This document shows positions 1-12,130 of a stretch of 64,000 nucleotides of DNA, piece by piece. Origin of the DNA: Onchocerca lupi (Eukaryota > Nematoda > Chromadorea > Rhabditida > Onchocercidae). Every line of letters begins with the position of its first letter. Position 1 is the first letter of the stretch. The notes below the pieces were generated by a model. The model saw nothing but the letters and a program-made list of their open reading frames with translations. It made no database searches and was not told the DNA's origin. Made by a program: the position numbers and the translations under genes. The stretch lies in contig JAOVVO010000204.1 in assembly GCA_028564675.1 (NCBI GenBank), positions 1 through 64,000 of the forward strand, given 5' to 3'.

Positions 1-39
<39 letters not shown>

Positions 40-70
40 AAAAATTTAAAAAATTATTTGAAAAATTTAC

Positions 71-787
71 TGCAAACACCGGATTTTTGATTTCGTATAG
101 CATGAGATGGACATGTACATCTATAATTTCCATGTGGTGTTCGTTGGCATATTTCAGGACTTGGACATGAGGAAATAACTTGCGGATTGCATAAATCACC
201 ACCACAAACCTGAAAAAAAAAAAAAAAAAAATCAAATTACCATAAAAAATTCCGATCATCTATGATATCTAATTTAATAATGATTGATTGATTTATTTTA
301 ATAATAATTGATTGATTTATTGTTTGAAAGATTTCAGAATTCAAGATTCTTATATTTGTTTTTATTTTCCAAATTAAATTATGTTTTTATAGCAAGATAG
401 AATGAAAATCTCAAATAAGCACATGAAAATTCTATCAGTTGTTGATCTAGATCATTCAAGATCCAAAATATATCAATCGAGTATAATAATTCATAAGTTG
501 CAAGAATCTCAAACAATACTGCATGCTACATGCAGCATGCACTTCATGCTGCATAAACGGTTTTGTCTAAAATAAATTTTATATTTTACCTGACGGAATT
601 TATACTATATATCTATACCTATACCTAAATATCTATACTTATTTCCATCATATATTTATTTATACCCGTGTAATTGGATGTAATTCAAATGCTGCCGGAC
701 AGGTGCAACAAGGTTTTCCACTTTTCAAAGCACATATTTGATTCCGTGATCGATCACATCCTTTATGAGTTTGCAGAACGCAATTTT
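71..787 (-). CDS. Two EGF-like modules after the vWA domain (exons 14-15)
   Basis: Exon 666-787 gives NCVLQTHKGCDRSRNQIC followed by CCTCP, and exon 71-209 gives VCGGDLCNPQ ... CTCPSHAIRNQKSGVC. Both are cysteine-rich EGF-like modules without the DxS/PGR tail of the N-terminal set. They join in phase 0, and exon 15 ends in phase 1 at a GTAAAT donor. Further exons must lie left of base 1. Confidence 0.8.
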
Positions 788-3398
788 CTGAAATTTTAAT
801 ATTTTCTAAAGAAAATAAAGAAAAAAAAAAAACGAGCTTTCTTTTCATTTAAAAAGAAATATTAGAAAACTCCAAATTTATCCTAATAAATAAAAAAAAT
901 AATATAATTTTAGGCAGAATATAAAATAAAAGTGAAAAATCAAAAATTCAATATTTCTAGTGTTAAGATGTGATAAAAAAAAATGTTAAGAATACATTGA
1001 GAAAAAAAAAATTCAAACAAATTATAAAAAGGCATTAAAATAAAATAATTTGCCACTGCATTCGACAATTTTTTTAATTTAAAATACAAAAAATCGATAA
1101 TTCAAATAAATAAATCAAAAATGTGTCAACTAAACAGAACACAACATTCATTGCACTACAACGCAAAGAATAAACTTATAAAATAAGCTTTCTACAAATT
1201 AATCAATAAAACTAATGATGTTATTAGCATAATTAATTTACACAAACACACATAATTATGAATTCTTAACATAATTTCTATCTCGAAAAGATGTGATAAG
1301 TTATCAGAGCTTATCAGAACAGTATCAACAAATATATCAACAACAAACGATTTACTTTCATCCCGATTCCATCGTTATCATCATTGAGAAGATGAATTGA
1401 AGAAAAGACAAATTAAAAAAAAAAAAAAAAAAAACTAAAATGGTTAGTATCAAAGATCTTCACGTCATATTTCACGTGCTTAGATCTTCAATCAATTCGA
1501 ACAAATCAGAAATGAGAAATTATAACATAAACATAGAAACGAATAATATGCTTATTACTTAATTGATAGCTATTAATGAGAAATACAATAATTTATTAGT
1601 AGAGTTTAAAAATTCTCAAGGAAAAAAAAAAAGTTTCAACAAAGTATCATTTTGAAACTTTTGAAGCTCTATAAATTTATAGTTTTCTTGAGAATTATTC
1701 AAATTACAACTTTCATCAGTTTACTTTTTTTCTTTCTTTCAAAATTCATTTACCTATTTTTTTGGTTTTTGTTTTTTTTTCATTACAAAATGATGAAATA
1801 ATTTGATTCATAAACTTCAAAAGTTTCAAAGAAATAAAATATTCCTACTTCCTACCTTCTGTAGCTGTAACGAATGCAGCATAGAAGAAGGATATCAATA
1901 GCGAGGTAGATCTTGCTCGATGATGATGTATTTTTAGAAACAATGCAAACAATATTAATGAAATATCTGCAATGCTTTTTCTATCATAATCAAAATTTTA
2001 ATTTTTGTTTCTTTCGACTAATTGTCGATTTTAATTTTTTTTTTTTTTTTTTCGTAAAATGAAGATTTCAGATGCATTTTGCGATATGAATAAATTTGAT
2101 CGCATCTTTAGATTACAAATTTATTTCTGATCATTATTTTTAGATGTCAAAAATTCATTTATGATACGAAAGATAAAAGCATCGTTAGGTTTTTTTCAGA
2201 CTTCAGATTTGTTTGTGAAACGAAGAAAACTATCGTATCGTGCTGGATTTTAATTAATCTATGATAGGAAAACATATATATCATCATTGTATCTTTTACA
2301 CTTCAAAATCACTTATTCATATGAAAATATACCATGCTAAATTTATAGTATATTTGGAGAATTCATTTTAGCTGTCGCAACATTTTGCGATAACATCAGT
2401 TACATCTTTTTTTTTTTTTTTTTTTTTTTTGCTTCTTTTGAAAAATTGCGAAATAGAAAAATAAAATGAGCAAAAAATTAACCATGAAACATTGGTGGTA
2501 GAATAGGTGATGGAATAATTGATGGACAAGTTACTTTCTGAATTGCACTTCGTAAACGAGCATTCAAATCTTCAAACGCATTTACGTGGAATGTATGCTT
2601 CTTTGATCCTTTAAAAAAAAAAGTATCGCTTGATGTATAATTCATCAAAAGATTCTGAAATCATTAATGGGGTAAAAAAAATTTGCATGAAAAAATGCAC
2701 TGAATCTGATAATTTACTAAAAATAAAGGTGCATTATTTATTGTTGCAGAATTTTGTACCAACCTGAAGACAATAAGCAAATTTTTCACGATTTGCACAA
2801 TTTTTTGAGATTTTGAATTTAAAATTATTAATCATAATAATAGATTAAATAAAATGATTAATTGTTGCCTTAAATTATAATATTTAGTATGAGATTGTTG
2901 TGTTTGAAATAATTAATAGAGACAAGTGTTAGGATATTCTAAATGAAAGTAAATATAAGCAAAAATGATACCAGAAATCATTTCTAATTCAGAATCTAAT
3001 GCATGATTCGTAACACCGACTGCAAAAAATTTTATTTGTTTCATTTTTGCAATTTGTACAGGTATGATAACGTTATCCTGTGATCGACCATCTGTAATAA
3101 CAACAACTATTCGTGGTACTCCACTATTAAGCGGTCGAGCTCCACGACGATCACTGAATACTTCATCAGTAATATGTTGTATTGCTGCACCTGTTCTTGT
3201 CAAACCTGTCAAATATCTGAAACAGAACATTTTCATTCATATTAACAATAAATAATTCATTAATGCAATAATAATATCGAGTAAAATTTTTTACTTCTGA
3301 AATGCTCTGTTAATAGTAGTAAATCAAAAGATATGAAAAAAATATTTTCAAATGATCATTTTTTTTTTCTTTTTTTTTTAAAATATCATACAGTAGAC

Positions 3399-3433
<35 letters not shown>

Positions 3434-5631
3434 TTGGAAAAAAAATTTGTTAATTTTTAAAAAATCATGAATAACGCAAAGTTTGAAGTATTTTGCAAGT
3501 AAAGTCTGCTTTTGAAATACAATAAATTTTAAACTGTTTCTAAAATACAATAAATTTTGCTTCTAAAACATTACAACTTCTAGCTATCGTAAAGTATTAT
3601 GAATTTTGATAAATGAAATGTGCTATAAATTCTGCTTTTGAATTATCATAAATTTATTGATAAGTGTGATATTATTTATGGAGGAAAATTTTCATTGTTT
3701 TTGAAAATTTTTATGAATTTTTTCGAAAAGTTATAAATTAAAAATTTACTCGATGCGATCAATAGCTTGTTTCAATTGTTGCACCGATGAATATTCATTT
3801 AAATCAAATTCATGCCTAATTAGATCCGAGTACTGTATCACAGCTACATGTGTTTGTTGTGGAGAAACATCAAATAACTCGATGAATTCCTTCACAAAAC
3901 GAAGTACCTGTATCAATAATTAATTAACCATTCTTATGGTACTTATGGAAAACGTTTAATATTGTTTTAGTTTTTAGTTTTTTTTTTTTTCATATTTATG
4001 TTATAGCAATCTTGAAGCAAAAACAATAATTCTTATTACAATAATTTTTTTGAATTTTAAAATTTAAGTAAACTTGAAAACCTCTTTATGAAAAATATCC
4101 GAGCCAATAGAACCACTTCCATCAATGAGGAAAACAAGATCTGTTGGTTGAGATGGGCTTAAAATTATGCATATTATTTGAATTATGCAATTGATAATGA
4201 TTATCATAAAATGAATTCCTGAATGAGATAATACTGGATAAAAGAAATTAGTAAAATAAACTTGTAATACTTGAAGCAAAATGATCATCATTCATTACAA
4301 AATTCAAGATGAGAATTTAAAATGAAATTAAAAATGCTAATATACTTATTACTTAATTATTTGTTGAATTGGACAAATTCCTATTATTACTTTTACTCAT
4401 CAGATTGTCATATTTTTTAAGAGAAAATTATCTTCCACGTAATTAAAATTGAGAGAGGAGCTAAAAAAATTTGCTAATCCAATGTTGGACATTTGCATTT
4501 CTCTTTCCTAATTAAACTTAGTATTGTATAATAACTTTTTTGTTATTAGTAAATTATGTAAATTAACATGTAGTCTTTCTTCATTAAACTTTTCTTCATT
4601 AAACTTAGTATTGTATAATAAATTATGTAAATTAACATGTAGCACACGTATGTTATCAATTTGTACGAATAAATAAACAAGACAAAAGAAAATTAAGTAT
4701 TAATTCCATAACATTTTTGCGACATTTTTCAGCATTGTGAAATAAAAAATGATTTTTCGTAATCTGTTGCGAAATCGACAATAAACACATCAACTGAATC
4801 GTAAAATGACACAATAGTTATACAAGCTTAAAACAATCGTTTGCTTTTTTCTTACCATTGAGTTTGCAACGTACATACACGTCCAGGTGGTAATTTAGCA
4901 TTACTGGAAACATCAACGTATCCGGTAGCACAAACACAAGTATAACCATCAGGTAATGTTACGCAATCCGCATTTTCATCGCATGAATTAGCTGCTGGAT
5001 TAGCACAATGATTCATAGCTGTAATTACTATCAATTCTAATTAAGTTAACCAAAAAGTTTGAGATTACAGTATTCACTTAATTCAATTTTAATTTTGAAA
5101 ATAATAAGCGTTACAAACATTGAGCGCAACGTCGTCCTGGTTTTAAGTCATAACGTGACGAAACATCGGTATATCCAATATTACAATAGCACAAGTATGA
5201 TTCTAACGTATCGACACACGTAGCGTACGGTGAGCAATCGTGTTTATTCGTACCACACTCATTAATTACTATAATAATATGGTATTAATTGGTATGAAAA
5301 CATTATTTTTTTTATTCATCTAATTATTGATGAATTTTAATTTGTTTAATTTTTATCTAATTTATTCAATAATTTCTTATTATTATTAACAAAAATAGCG
5401 TGAAAATTTTGTTTTTTTCACTATTTTTATTTTTGTTTACATATTGTTTACCCTATGATTATGTAAATTAATGAAATTTACGTCGAGTGCATTTCCGTCC
5501 TGGTTGCCGTAAGGGATCAGGTGATACGTCCAAGTATCCTGGTGGACATTGACATTCGTATCCATCATATGTATTCGAACAAATCGCAACCAAATCGCAA
5601 TCATTATTTTTTTCACAACGATTGAATGCTG

Positions 5632-5662
<31 letters not shown>

Positions 5663-8600
5663 GAAAAAACGAAAGATATTAATTAGCATAATTGGAGGAA
5701 TTATGAAAATATTCAAAAATTATTTCGTAAAAAATTTTTATAGAAATTAAATAAAATAATTGGTTTCAATTGTATGAAATCTCTAAAAAATTTTGTAAAA
5801 ATTATTTTCAACGTACCTTAAAAATATTCAAAATGAAATCGAAAGGAATTGACAGATTGAAGTGAAGGAATGACACGAAAAAGCAAAATTTATTAAAAAA
5901 AATTTTAAGATTTTAAATCTTTTGATTTCGTTAACATTTTTAAAATACTCCCAAAATAAAAAAAAAACGGCTCAAAACTTACTTTTGCATTGTCCACTAG
6001 GAGTTAAAATGCTCGATGATGGACATTGACATGAATGAATGCCCAATTGATTGCCTGAACATACTCGATTCATCGAGCAATCTGGTTTAAAAATTGGATG
6101 ACAACGGAATTGCTGAAATGTTATCAAAATATTAAAAAAAAAAAAAAAAGATGAAATAAATATTAATTTGTTAAAAAAGAATTCATATTTAATTAAAATG
6201 ACAAAATAATTAAATTTCCCAAAAATTTTCCCCATCAATTTATCTATTACTAATCAGCTAAATTACTTTTCAAAACAAACGAAAAAAACAATCTAAAAAT
6301 TTCTTTCAATTCAATCTTTTTTTTTTTTTTTTTTTTTAGCAAAAAATAGAAAACAACAATAGCAAAAGAAAACCATTTGTTGTGAATTTGCGACATTGAT
6401 ATAATTGGGATTTTTTGGAGCAATACATTGACGACCTGGATAATGGGTAATATTTGAACTTGCATCAACAAATCCATCCTTACACCTACATATATACCTG
6501 AAAATAGCAATTGGGGCATAATTCAAAACTTTCTAAATTCATCAAAAAAAAAAAAAAAATTATACTATCAATAACATTGCTGTTGCGAATTCGATATCGC
6601 AAAACTCCTATCACATGCCAAATCTCATTGTAAATCATGTAACTGATGTTGTAAATCATTTAGCATCTTATATTTCTTTCCCATGCTTTTTCCTTTTTTT
6701 TTTTTTTTTGGTAATCTTTCACACCGGAATTCCCTTCTGCTCTCAATCACTTCCAATACTCAACTAAATTCACATCATTATCCAATTTCACGATCAAATC
6801 TTCTCATTGGAATTTGTTTAAAATGCTTATTGGTATTTTAGCCTTAACAGCTTTCCATGATTAACCCATTCTTATGCACTTAAATTTTTAACAATTTCCG
6901 ATGATTAATTCACTCCCATCTCTAAGTATATAAATTTGGTTGTATTAAGAGAAAAGGATGATCTTCTTCAAAATTAAAATTCTTCTAAATCGGTGTAAAC
7001 TCTAAAATTCAATCTACTCCAACTTCAATACAAAATTTATGAACTCAACTCGCTTGGATTCATTGGCGGTAATTAACTATTAATCAACATCGATCACGAA
7101 TTCAGAAATTATTCACGACAATTGCTATGAAGAAAAATTTGTAACAATTTTTTTCTTACAATGTTTAATGAATTTCAATAAATTACTTTTTAATTATAGA
7201 TGAATAAAAGTTCTGGTTAATATGTTTCATTTGAAATTTTAAATTAGGATGAGTATTGATGAACTGTGCTTTTCTTAAATGCTTTATTAATTAATTAGCG
7301 CTATGGAGAAGGATTTTTGACATGTGAATATTCATTTCAATCGGATAACAAAAAGTCTTTGTTCCATTATTGTTTAATTTGCTAAAACTTGTATGCTTTG
7401 TTCAAAAATGTCGTAAATCATGTTAATTGTGTGAAATGTTGTAAGAAGTTAGAATTAAAGCTTTGAATGCATTGTTTAAAATTGTAAATATTATTTATCG
7501 CGCTTATTCTTTGTATGATTGAAATTTGTGAATATTTCGCAGTCAAATGAATCATTTATTCATATTTCATCCTTTAGTTTGATACAGAAATCTTTGTTTC
7601 ATCATTTAATCAAATTCTTTGTAATAACATGTTGTAAGTCATCCGTCCACTACAAGATCAAAGATTACCGATATGAAAATGAACTTCTACCGATATTTAC
7701 CGGATCAGCAGTTGCTCAAAAAAGTTACTCATTAATTACTCAATCAATTAACTCAATAGTCACACTCAATTCATTGGGCAATCAATAATCTCCAATTCAA
7801 TCTAGTTTACCTACATTCAATCGATATTGCAATCAAGCGATCAACGCAAATCAAAATATGATCTGATCTGAACTTTATTTTGTCTTATAACTTAAACGAA
7901 GAATCAATCTTCTATCAATCAATAAAACTTTTTTTTCCATCAAGATTCGTCTCTGTCTTAACATGAAAAACTTTCCCTATAGCATATATTTTCCGCATTT
8001 GTAGTGTCACCTAATCATTATTATTTCTTAAGTAAAAAAAAAAAAAAAAAAAAAAAGATTCAGAATCCTTCTCTGATTGTTTAGTATTTTCATAGAAAAT
8101 TACTGAAACAAAAAATCATTTCCATTTCTTTTTCTTTATTTATAACATATTTCTGCAAATTGAAATACGAAAAAGTGTCCCTTAACATTGAAAACTTGTT
8201 TTGTGATAGAAAATGTTGAGATTATAAGTTGAAAATGCGAAGAATTGAAAAATTGTTTACCAACAAAATTACTTTTATTTATCTGAAATTCACGCTATCA
8301 AGTGCTATAATCTTTATTGTCATCTTTATGCTTTCCAAAATTGTCATCACTAATTTTGAATAGTTGAAAAATTCAAGTTATCAATAATTTTTAGAATTTA
8401 GAAGTGAGAAATTTCATCAATTTTAATGCTAATTTTTGAACTATTCAAAATTATATATGCCAGTTATTCATTTCTGATATAAAACAGGTAACAGAAGATA
8501 CAATGAATGATAAAATATGTGTGAAATATTTAATTTCTGTTCAAGAATTTGATAATTTAATTTGAATTATACTGTGCCAATTCATTCTCATATTTCATTT

Positions 8601-11600
8601 TAAATTAATATGCATTGAATTCGAATGAATTCATTCAAATTTCAGAATAAAATTTTAGGCTAATTAATTCATTTCCTTTTCTCATTTAACTTCATTTTTT
8701 AAGTAGAGAAAAAAAAAAAATAAAAGAATTAATAATGAAAAATTACTCACCCGACCGGTTGATCGATGCATTCAGCATCAGGTGAGCAATCATTCATACC
8801 ATTGCGACATTCATCTATATTTTCTACGCACTAAAAATGAATCAAATTTAACTTAATAAAATGATTATTTGAATTTTTGAATAATCATTATCAGAATAAT
8901 AATAAATCCTAATTTAACAAAAATTCATCAGTTATGCGTTTTGATATTGATGATATACATATATATTTCAAGATATTATGATACAAATATGTCATAATTA
9001 AGATGTTAAATTTTACCTTTCTTCCAGGTAAAAGAGAATAATGTGCACTGATATCTGTAAATCCTGGATTGCAAATACACGTAAAACTTTCGGCTGTATC
9101 TTGACATCGAGCATTTTCGGAGCAATCGATATGATAATTGGAAGGATTAGCACATTCATTTACTTCTCTTCGACATATTCGACCTGGTTTACTTTCAGAA
9201 TTCACCGATACATCAGCAAAACCTTGTAAACATCGACATGTATAACCTTCAGTCTAAAATTTGAATAGATCTTTCTTTTTTTCATAATTCAATTCACAAA
9301 AGAAATATTTATAGTTCAATGAAAAAAAGAAGAAAAAGATGAAATTATTCTTTTAATTCAAAGAAAAAAAAAATAATAAAACAAACGAATAATTAATTAA
9401 CTAAAATTTGTAAGATTTACAGGAAAGAATTTTTGATTAATTCTGAATTTTTTGCATGCTATAAACAATCGATTATTCTAGATGATTAGATGAATCATGA
9501 AATTTTTAAGTACAACTAAATAAGTGTTTGCAGAAGAAAAAGTGCTCTTTGATTTACTTCAAAACATAAAGTAATAATCCAGTCGTTTCAGTCGTTTAGC
9601 AAACGAACTTTTACGTATTTTACGTGTACTTACTTCTCAAATAATCAATCGAATGCAATCGATTGATAATACTTTCATAAGAAATAAATTAATAACTATC
9701 AAAAAAAAAAAAAAAAGAGACTGATCAAAAATGATATGATTGATCATTTTAATCGAAAAAGCAGAAAAATCTTCTCATAAAATTATAACTCAATTATAGC
9801 ATTATTTATTTAATAAATTTAAATTATACAGAAATTCAATTCACTTAATATTTCAATAAATTCAAATTCCATGCAAATTGTTTTTGCTCATTTCAAATAT
9901 AACTAATAAGAATATTTAATTTTTAAGTTGAATATATTATGTTTCCATAATTCTTGCTACTTCTTATTTTATTTTATTTTTTTTTTTTCATTTGTTAAAT
10001 GAATATTTGATATTCTTACAAATCTAACATGAAATTCCGAAATTTCAATTATTACTCTGTTAATTTTGTCTAAAAAAAAATCCAATGATTTTAATTAATA
10101 TCTATAGAATGATTTTAATTGCTGTACTATTCGTCAAATTTGCCATTAAAATTTTGAAACAAAAATGATGCATTTTAAAATTTTTCTTTCTAATTTGATT
10201 TTTGATCATCCGAAACTGTTCAATTTTATTCAAATATACTATTCAAAGTAGTTATCTTTCTTCGAATAATCAGAATTATCCGGATATTCAACATGGCATT
10301 AATCAATTTTCTCAGTATGAAATTCGACATCATTTGCGACTACTCGCAATCTTTGCTAAACGAAATTTAAAAATTTGAAATTAAATCTTACCACATTTTT
10401 GCTTATTTATCTCATTAATTTACTAATTATTAATCAAACTTTTCTCATCAAATTCAACAATTATTAATCAATAATCGATAATTAATCTTTATATTTGTTT
10501 TTCTTTCTTTTCTTTTCTTTTTGCCCAATAAACTTTCTTCATTTCAATGTTTACAATTTTTAGCCAAAAAAAAAAAAAAAAAAAAAATCTTCACCTTCAA
10601 AAATGTTGTGCAAAAACCAGTCTTCAGAAACAAGAAGATATATATATACCCATTTATTGATAGTTTAAAAAGGAAAGAAAAACAAAACAAAACAAAAAAT
10701 CAAAAAACATTTTCTAACGATACAACTAAATTAACCATCAAACACACATTCCATCATTACACTTTTCTTTTTTTTTTTTTTTTTTTTTTTTTCTAACAAT
10801 GATGAAAAATAAAAATAATTGTAAAAAAAAAATTTTGCGAAATTTTTTCAAAAACAATTTGTTTACTAAAAAAAGATCAATCGAAACGAAACAAGTAATG
10901 TGTTATTTAATGCGTAATTTATTTTTATCATGTTGAATTTGAAATTAAGCAATTTTTCTATATCAATTGCATTTTAATTGGTTAAATTTGAAATTGAATA
11001 AATTTTTTTTCAAATTTTATCTCAATCAATGCATGCAGCATTTTGCGCATTTTCTTCATTTTGCGCATTTTTTTCCTTTTGCGCATTTTCTTCATTTTGC
11101 ATGATTGATCATTTTTTTATTGATCAAAAATTTTTGAAAATTTTTTCAAACTTTACCTGATCGATGCATTCAGCATTTTGATGACAATCATTAAGACGTC
11201 TTTCAGCACATTCATTTCTTAAAATACAACGTCCATCGATTGTTCGGTCAACATTTTGTGGACATTCACAACGATACATACCATTACGGAATATGCATAC
11301 TTCATATCTGCTTTGATTACAAGCTAATGGATCATCCACTTGACATTGAAAAAGATTTGCTGAAATTCATAATTTCATTTTTTTTTAAAGTTTTTTTTTT
11401 TTTTTTTTTTGAAAAAATTTCAAATTTAAATCTTAATTTAATTTTATAAATTCAATATTATAATAGTTGAATAAAATTTAAATCAAATTTTTAGACTTAA
11501 GAATTTTAGGAAAACAATAATTTATGAACCTTCTTGCAAAATTTTAAAATAAAATTTGACTTAATATCTTAAAAATATATATTATTTTTGTTTAGTTTTA

Positions 11601-11848
11601 AATATTGAATTTATTTCACCAGAAATTTTACAGAAAAAAAAAAAAATGGTCCAAAAAATCAATTATTTTCAAATCATTTCAAAAAGATAATCGATATTTG
11701 AAGTAATTTTTTTTTTTTATTTTAATGATAGAGTAAGTATAACAACGAATTCATCAATCATACTGTTCGAGGATGATTGTTCCGCAACAAGAATGAAAAC
11801 ACATCGGGCAAAAATTAGCAACGAATGCCATAAATCCCGAGGTTTCAT
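71..11848 (-). CDS. mup-4: MUP-4/MUA-3-type transmembrane matrix receptor, 5' part (15 exons, runs off the left edge)
   Basis: Seen: exons 11764-11848, 11157-11359, 9017-9253, 8751-8830, 6374-6497, 5983-6112, 5482-5628, 5119-5268, 4856-5018, 4082-4157, 3750-3907, 2972-3216, 2483-2608, 666-787 and 71-209 join without a phase conflict into 728 codons. Order: signal peptide (1-28), eight EGF-like modules (about 30-440), one vWA domain (about 441-635), two EGF-like modules (to 728). Many EGFs end in the family pattern G-[YF]-x-D-[VI]-S followed by PGR-x-C. Known: C. elegans MUP-4 and MUA-3 are epidermal apical receptors in hemidesmosome-like fibrous organelles that tie muscle force to the cuticle; SEA modules, a membrane span and a cytoplasmic tail would lie beyond base 1. 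Inferred: EGF directly after the signal peptide, with no LDL-A repeats, fits MUP-4 better than MUA-3, but the paralogue is not certain. Confidence 0.85.
210..665. other. Intron 14 of the MUP-4-type gene, with a GCATGC hairpin
   Basis: The intron contains a perfect 10-bp inverted repeat (530-539 with 545-554, 5-base loop) made of GCATG/CATGC units. A T-run directly precedes the acceptor at 210-212. No other feature is seen. Confidence 0.6.
530..554. repeat. Short perfect hairpin with GCATG arms
   Basis: ATGCAGCATG, a CACTT loop and CATGCTGCAT form a 10-bp stem. The arms contain the core of UGCAUG, the motif known to bind FOX-1/RBFOX splicing factors. Location in an intron makes a splicing role possible but unproven. 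Confidence 0.6.
788..2482. other. Intron 13 of the MUP-4-type gene
   Basis: The 1.7-kb intron holds long A or T runs (about 1414-1433, 2037-2052, 2408-2430) and no reading frame I can support. Confidence 0.6.
2483..4157 (-). CDS. von Willebrand factor A domain of the MUP-4-type receptor (exons 10-13)
   Basis: Four exons (4082-4157, 3750-3907, 2972-3216, 2483-2608) make one matrilin-like vWA domain of about 200 residues. All metal-ion-dependent adhesion site elements are visible: DLVFLIDGSGSIGSD gives the DxSxS motif (residues 452-456), LTGLTRTGAA gives the threonine loop (about 521-526), and VVVITDGRSQD gives the distal aspartate (560). The domain closes with the matrilin-like FEDLNARLRSAIQKVTC. 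With an intact site it should bind a divalent cation and a matrix ligand outside the cell. Two acceptors are atypical for a nematode: TTTTAAG at 4158-4159 and TTTAAAG at 2609-2610. Confidence 0.9.
4513..4645. repeat. Interleaved direct repeats in the intron before the vWA domain
   Basis: The string ending TAGTATTGTATAATAA occurs near 4513 and again near 4600, and TAAATTATGTAAATTAACATG near 4550 and 4620. A CTTCATTAAACTT unit is also repeated. This looks like a local duplication with partial deletion. Confidence 0.6.
4856..11359 (-). CDS. Eight EGF-like modules of the MUP-4-type receptor (exons 2-9)
   Basis: Exons 2-9 encode eight six-cysteine modules. Five carry an N-[ED]-C or D-E-C start and a G-[FY]-[TVLA]-D-[VIA]-S ... 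PGR-x-C end, for example GYLDVSPDPLRQPGRKC at 5482-5628 and GYVDVSSNAKLPPGRVC at 4856-5018. Modules 1 and 5 are of the shorter type without the DxS/PGR tail. Introns cut some modules internally: after CIDQ (11157) and between GYxC halves (8751/6497), so exon and module borders do not coincide. These modules act in extracellular protein contacts. The intervening introns hold A/T runs and no further exons that I can see. Confidence 0.85.
6498..8750. other. Large intron 4 of the MUP-4-type gene
   Basis: This 2.25-kb intron splits one EGF-like module. A 89-codon open frame on the plus strand (7519-7788) has no recognisable similarity and I regard it as chance. Only A/T-rich sequence and homopolymers are otherwise seen. 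Confidence 0.55.
9254..11156. other. Large intron 2 of the MUP-4-type gene
   Basis: The 1.9-kb intron holds A/T runs (10565-10586, 10770-10792) and a small direct repeat of TTTTGCGCATTTTCTTCAT near 11040-11100. No gene is seen. Confidence 0.55.
11764..11848 (-). CDS. First exon of the MUP-4-type receptor, signal peptide
   Basis: This 85-base exon is too short for ordinary ORF finding. It starts MKPRDLWHSLLIFARCVFIL and ends after about 28 codons at the donor A|GTATGA, in phase 1. The next exon (11159-11359 reading frame) starts in phase 1 and its first complete codons give NLFQCQ, so the junction gives a threonine and an open frame. A short basic N terminus, a hydrophobic core and a small residue near position 22 (VAEQ) look like a secretion signal. 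The ATG follows a TTTTCAG site by 20 bases. The exon assignment is my inference from phase, position and peptide character; no transcript was seen. Confidence 0.7.
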
Positions 11849-11868
11849 TTGCAAAAAATTCTGATCAC

Positions 11869-11875
11869 CTGAAAA
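11869..11875 (-). promoter_or_regulatory. Probable spliced-leader trans-splice acceptor of the MUP-4-type gene
   Basis: On the minus strand TTTTCAG precedes the exon at 11868, and the ATG at 11848 follows 20 bases later. No open coding exon is visible upstream. This spacing is typical of nematode trans-spliced 5' ends. A cis intron from a noncoding first exon is the alternative. Confidence 0.45.
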
Positions 11876-12065
11876 CTTATTTGGGAAGAGATACAAATTA
11901 TTGATTGATTTTTTTTTTTTAATTTTTCAATAACATATTACGGTATAGAAGAACTGAAAGTGAAGAAAGTAGAAGATATATGCTGGAAACTTTTTTTTTT
12001 TGAACTCGATTTTGGCCACGAATAACAAAAAAGAAATATTACTCTTCACGTTGCAATTTTTTTAT

Positions 12066-12130
12066 CACATGATGAAGACGTAATCACGTAAACGACAAAC
12101 AAAAATAACATCACGTACTCACGTAAATGT
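12066..12130. repeat. ACGT-rich patch
   Basis: Five ACGT cores occur within about 65 bases, mostly as TCACGTA. Similar clusters lie at 41.83 and 47.61 kb. ACGTG is the core of hypoxia-response and bHLH E-box-type sites, but no site function can be shown from sequence alone. Confidence 0.4.

Noticed and set aside
3064..3255. Plus-strand frame opposite the vWA exon
   Set aside because: Antisense shadow; the minus strand carries the clear TDGRS motif in phase with its neighbours.
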